This document shows positions 36,301-42,300 of a stretch of DNA of 64,000 bases, piece by piece. The position numbers and the translations under genes were made by a program. The DNA is taken from assembly GCF_002608075.1 (NCBI RefSeq), contig NZ_LAHA01000016.1, forward strand, positions 54,404-118,403. Reading direction: 5' to 3'. The DNA comes from Nostoc linckia z4 (lineage in GTDB: Bacteria; Cyanobacteriota; Cyanobacteriia; Cyanobacteriales; Nostocaceae). The first letter of the stretch is position 1; each line of letters opens with the position of its first letter. The notes under the pieces were generated by a model that was not told where the DNA came from, did not search any database, and saw only the letters and a list, made by a program, of their open reading frames with translations.

Positions 36301-39300
36301 CCAATGGTTCCATGTCACTGGTAGAAGGAATCTATGAAAAAAATGCCATCGCCACGTATTTCAACGAACTGCTTGCCCAAACTGTAGTTAACTACCTACA
36401 GGAACGCTGCCTGGTGGATGGGTTGACACCTATACGAATTCTGGAAATTGGCGCTGGTACAGGAGCAACAACAACAACTGTATTACACCATCTCGAACCT
36501 TTTGGCAATCTGATTGGCGAATATCTTTATACAGACATTTCCCCAGCATTTCTGGTGCGTGCAGAAAAACACTTCGCACCCAAGTATCCGTTTTTGCGGA
36601 CACAATTGTTTGACGTTGACCAGCCTCTATCAAAGCAGGGCATTGCAATCGGCTCTTTTGATTTAGTTATTGCCACCAACTGTATCCACGCAACAGCCAA
36701 TATTCGTCGGTCTCTACGTAACGCTAAAGCTGCCTTGCGCGGAGGAGGCGTGATTTTCCTGAATGAAATTACCCAAACTTCATTAATCTCTCACCTCACT
36801 TTTGGTTTATTAGCAGGATGGTGGTTAGCTGAAGATTCAGAGTTACGAGTACCTGGATCGCCGTTTTTGCTAGCAGAAGACTGGAAACGAGTCCTTCAGC
36901 AAGAGGGTTTCCAAGCGATCGCTTACCCAGCACCTTTGGCAAATTCGTTGGGACAACAGGTGATTGTCGCTGTGAGTGACGGTGTTGTTCGCCAGCCAGA
37001 ATCGATTTTTTCCGTACCTGACGCAAAACAGCAACCACTTAACAAGGAAGGTGCTGCATCTGCCAATACGGTTCTGGGAAAGGGGAAAGGGGAAAGGGGA
37101 AAGATTTTAAATACATCCTTTACCCATTACCCTTTAACCTTTTCCCAGACCACAAGGAAAGTTCATAGTGCCGATCCGAACCGTATTGCTGCATCTGCAC
37201 TGAAGGAATTGAAGGAACAGGGGACGACTTACTTTAAACAACTGATCGGTGAGGTTTTGATGATGGATGGAAACCGAATCGATTCATCAGAACCCCTCGC
37301 CGTTTATGGTGTTGATTCCATCATCATCGCCCAGTTGACCAATGCCCTCAACAAACACTTTGAAAATGTGAAAGCGGGATTACTTTTTGAAGCATCAACC
37401 ATTGATGCCTTAGTGAACCATTTCGCCGAAACTCAACAAACAAACTTTGCGAAGCTGTTAAAATTGCAAGACCATCCTGAGCCGAAAGCAGCCATCCCAG
37501 AAAGCATTGCAAATCAGCAGCAGCCGTCTACAAATTTTGCAGCCAAGACCATCGCCTTACATCAGTCGCGCGATTCAATCACAGATGCCATCGCCGTAAT
37601 TGGGATGAGTGGTAGATTTCCCCAGGCTAAGACCCTAACAGAATTTTGGGAAAACCTGCAATCGGGAAGAGATTGCATCACTGACTTGCCAGAAAACCGA
37701 TGGAACATGGATGGCTTCTTTGAAGCCGATCCAAAAATGGCACGGGAACAAGGAAAAAGTTACTGCAAATGGGGCGCTTTTCTAGAAGACTTTGACACTT
37801 TTGACCCGCTATTTTTTAATATATCGCCACGAGAAGCGGCTCAAATGGATCCCCAGGCTAGGATATTTTTGCAGGAATGCTGGCGTGCATTTGAAGATGC
37901 GGGATATTCTCCCTCAGGACTCGACGATGCGGTGCGCGAACGCACAGGGGTCTATGGAGCCGTCACCAAGGTGGGATTTAATACTTCTTTTGCCGCTATG
38001 GTCAATCGCGTCTCCCATGCGATGGATCTCCAAGGGGCAAGTATAGCTGTTGATACCATGTGTTCCTCAGCCCTCGTAGCGTTGCACCAAGCCTGTGAAG
38101 CACTGCGCCACGGCGACTTACAAATGGCGATCGTGGGCGCGGTCAATCTGTATCTCGATCCAAGGAATTATAAGTATCTGTGCGAAGTCGGCTTGCTGGC
38201 TGAATCCAAAATGCCAAAAGTCTTCGGCGCAGGGGGAACTGGCTTTGTACCCGGAGAAGGTGTAGGAGCTGTTGTCCTCAAGCGTCTTGAGGATGCACAT
38301 CAAGACAACGATTCCATTGTGGCGGTTATTCGCAGCAGTGCCGTTAATCATAGCGGTCGAGCCAACGCTTACGGTGCGCCAAACCCACTTCGTCAAGCTG
38401 AGGTTATCAGTCAGGCGCTCAATGCTGGTGGCATCGATCCCAGGTCAGTGGGTTACATCGAATCAGCAGCAATGGGATTGGAGATGGCAGACTCCCTGGA
38501 GTTGAATGCACTAAAAAAAGTGTTTGGCGATCGCAGTGAAGATCGTTGGCAATGTTATCGACTCGGATCGCTCAAATCGAGCATCGGACATGGCGAGTCC
38601 GTTTCGGGAATGGCGCAGTTTATGAAGGTCGTGCTACAGCTAAAACACAGAAAACTTTGTCCGACAAAAGTGGTTACACCGCTTAATCCAGATATCGATT
38701 TTGCCTCACTTCCGTTTCAGTTGCAGACAGAACTTGAGCCTTGGTCGCCGTTGACCATTGATGGCATCTGTTTGCCTAGACGAGGGGGCATTACTGCGCT
38801 CGGCTCTGGCGGTGTCAATGCTCATTTGATTGTTGAAGAATATCAGCGACAGCCAAGTGAAGAGACTCTAAAACTTCCCCAGGATTCGCCCCAAATCATC
38901 ATTTTATCTGCCAAAAACGACCATCGCCGCCAAGCTCAAATATCTCAATTGATCGAGTTTCTCCATGGCCATCAAGACGTTTCCTTGGCGGATCTTGCCT
39001 TCACGCTCCAAGTAGGGCGCGAAGCAATGGCATCGAGGGTGGCACTGGTTGTCAACAGCATTGACGAGTTGAGGACTGGGCTGTCTCATCTTCTGCTGCA
39101 TAATCAAGGGAATTTGTCAAGTAATATTCCTGTTTATGTCGGAAATATTAGCGAAAGCGACAACTCATGGCAAACGCTACTGGCTGGTGGTGCCGACGCA
39201 ATGGTATTACAGCTATTCCTCGAACAACGGAACTACCAAAAACTGGCCCAGTTCTGGGTTCAGGGTGGCAAGATTCCTTGGATGTCGCTTTGGGAACACA

Positions 39301-42300
39301 AACAGGTTCAGAGAATTTCTTTGCCCACTTATCCATTTGAGAAACGGTGTTTCTGGGAAGCTGCCAGCAGTGCTAATTCAAATATACCTCTTGCAAAAAA
39401 CACTTTTGCAAGAGTTGGGGAAAGGGAAAAGGTTAATGGTTCGACAAGCTCACCAACCGGGGAAGGGGACAATACAAAACCTTTACCCTTTCCCCCTTCC
39501 CCTTTTCCCGACTTATGCAAAAAGTCTCATGAACCGAAGTTTAACGGGGCGATCGCACAGGGCAATTCCAACCCAAACGACGCAAGTTGCAGCGTGCAGA
39601 AAATTGTCACCGCAATTGTAGCTAAATCCATTGGCCTGAGCGAAAGTGAAATTACACCGCACCTATCGCTGTGGCAACTAGGCGTTGATTCGATTCGCAG
39701 TATGGAAATCGCACGGCGGATACAAAAACGTCTCCACGTGGAGATCGGGCATCGCGAACTAGCAGACTATGGAACCGTGGAGGCTCTGTGCCGATTAATT
39801 GAGCAAAAGCAAGCAGCCATCGCTGTGAATGTTACAAATGAAATAGAGTCAGTTTCCGAGCCAGAAACAACCAGCAAGGTGGGTGCATTGACTTTCCCTC
39901 TGTCTGAAGGACAACGCGGATTGTGGCTGTTGCACCAGTTGGTTCCGGACATGACGGCTTACAATGTGCCTGTAACGCTACAATTCGATGGACTCGTTAA
40001 TGTTAATGCCATCAAACAAGCAGCATCCTTCCTGCTAGAGCGTCACCCGATGCTGCGATCGCAATTCCACACCGACGACAAAGGAAATCCCATCCAAACC
40101 ATTCGTCCGCACACGGAGTTTTTCTTCGAGGATGGCGATCGCAATTTTGTAACGGATGCAGTGTTACAAGAGCGGTTAAGAGCCGCAGCTCATGGAGTTT
40201 TTCATCTCGAAACCGATCCACTTGTTCGCCTTCATCTGTTTCACCAGTCCCAGAATCGCCACCAGTTGCTAATTGTGATTCATCATCTGGTGGTTGACGG
40301 ATCGTCTTTGCCGATTCTGCTGCACGACTTCCTACACGCCTATGCTGCGTTCTCAAAAAAAAGCCAACCGGCAATTGCTTCGCCAGAAAGCGCCGACTAT
40401 GCAGATTTCGTTGCTTGGGAACAAGCATTTATCTGTAGCGAACGAGGCAAAGCCAGCCTATCCTATTGGCAGAAGCAACTGAGCGGGACTCTGCCACTGC
40501 TGGCGTTGCCATTTGACCGGGAGCGCCCCCCCAACCAAACCTATGCAGGTACGACAATCTCCACCAAGTTGGAGTCCAATACAACCCACCAGCTTCGGTG
40601 TTTGGCCAAGAATCAAAATGTCAGCTTGTTCGTGTTACTGCTCGGCATCTATCAGGCGTTGCTGGCTCGATATACGCTGCAAAACGACATTATTGTTGGC
40701 GTTGCAAGTGCCGGCAGACCTGAAGAGCGATTTGCCAACACCGTGGGCTACTTTATTAATATGGTTCCCATTAGAACGCAAATTAACGTCAAGGAGCCAT
40801 TTGCTCAGTTGTTGCAGCGCCTCAAAATCACGGTAGCCGATGGACTGGATCGTGGGTACTTTCCGTTTCCCAAACAGGTTTCCGAACTTTGTATCTCTCG
40901 CGATCTAGCGCATTCTCCGGTATTCCAAACCTCCTTTGCAATGCAAAGTTTCTGGAGACCAGAAATAGAACAAACATTGCAAAATCAGTTGGAAGGGGTT
41001 TCGGTAGTAGCAGGGCCTAGTCCAGCAGGGGAAATCGAACTCCGCCTAGAGATCGTTGAACAATGCAACGAAATCTTGGTGAATATGGCGTATAATACTG
41101 ACCTTTTTGAGCAAGCTACTATCATCCGGCTGGCAGAACATTTTGGCAACCTGGTAAAAGCAGTCTGCCAAAACCCCAATCAACCGATTCATAGCTTGGA
41201 GTTACTGAGTAACGAAGAACAAACAAAGCTGCTGAATAAATGCAGCATTGGCGATCGCGTCCCCAAAAAAGCTGATAACCTACACAAATGCGTCCACCAC
41301 CTATTTGAGATCCAAGCACAGAAAACACCCGAAGCAGTGGCAGTTATTCACAATCAGCGATCGCTCACATATGCGGAATTACATCGGCAATCTGCTGGAT
41401 TAGCTAACCGTCTGCGAGACATGGGTGTTCTACCTGGCACGATTGTGGGTATATTCACTGAACGCTCTATTTCTCAGGTAGTGGCGATTCTCGCAGTTCT
41501 GAAGGCCGGGGCTGCCTACTTACCGCTCGATCCGGCTTATCCGCAGCAACGTCTGACTTTTGTCATCGAAGATGCAGAGCCAATGGTTATCTTGACTGAG
41601 GAAAAGCTGGGCGATGGACTGATAAATCTGTTGGGGTCGGAGAAACAAAAACTGCCGATTTTGTACGTAGAGCAAAGCGAAGTACCACAAGAAATTCCGC
41701 CCTCTCCCCTACTACCTGCAAACTCCCTGGTTTATGTCATTTATACATCGGGTTCTACCGGACAACCAAAAGGGGTAGCTATGGGACATGGAGCCGTGAT
41801 GAATTTGATCCAGTGGCAAATTTCTCAAGCCGGAGAATGTCAAACACCCCGAACCCTGCAATTCGCATCGCTGAATTTTGATGTCTCATTTCAGGAGATA
41901 TTCTCCACTCTGGGCGGCGGAGGTAGCCTGGTACTGATTGACGAAAACCTGCGTACCAACCCGGCTGAATTAGCTAAGTTAATCGAAGATCGGCAGATTC
42001 AGCGTTTGTATCTTCCCTATGTTGCTCTCAGCAGTCTTGCCGAACAACTCCGAATTTCCAAACGTTCTTTACATACCTTGCGCGAAGTGATTATCGCTGG
42101 CGAAGCTCTCAGAATCACCCCAGCAATTTCCCAGATGTTTCAAAATGCGCCGCAATGCATTTTACAAAATCAATACGGGCCATCGGAAAGTCATGTTGTC
42201 ACATCATTCACTCTGGAGCAGGATGTCAACTCTTGGTCAGTCTTGCCTCCCATTGGATGTCCTATTCCTGGTGTCGCCATTTACATCTTGGACGAACACT

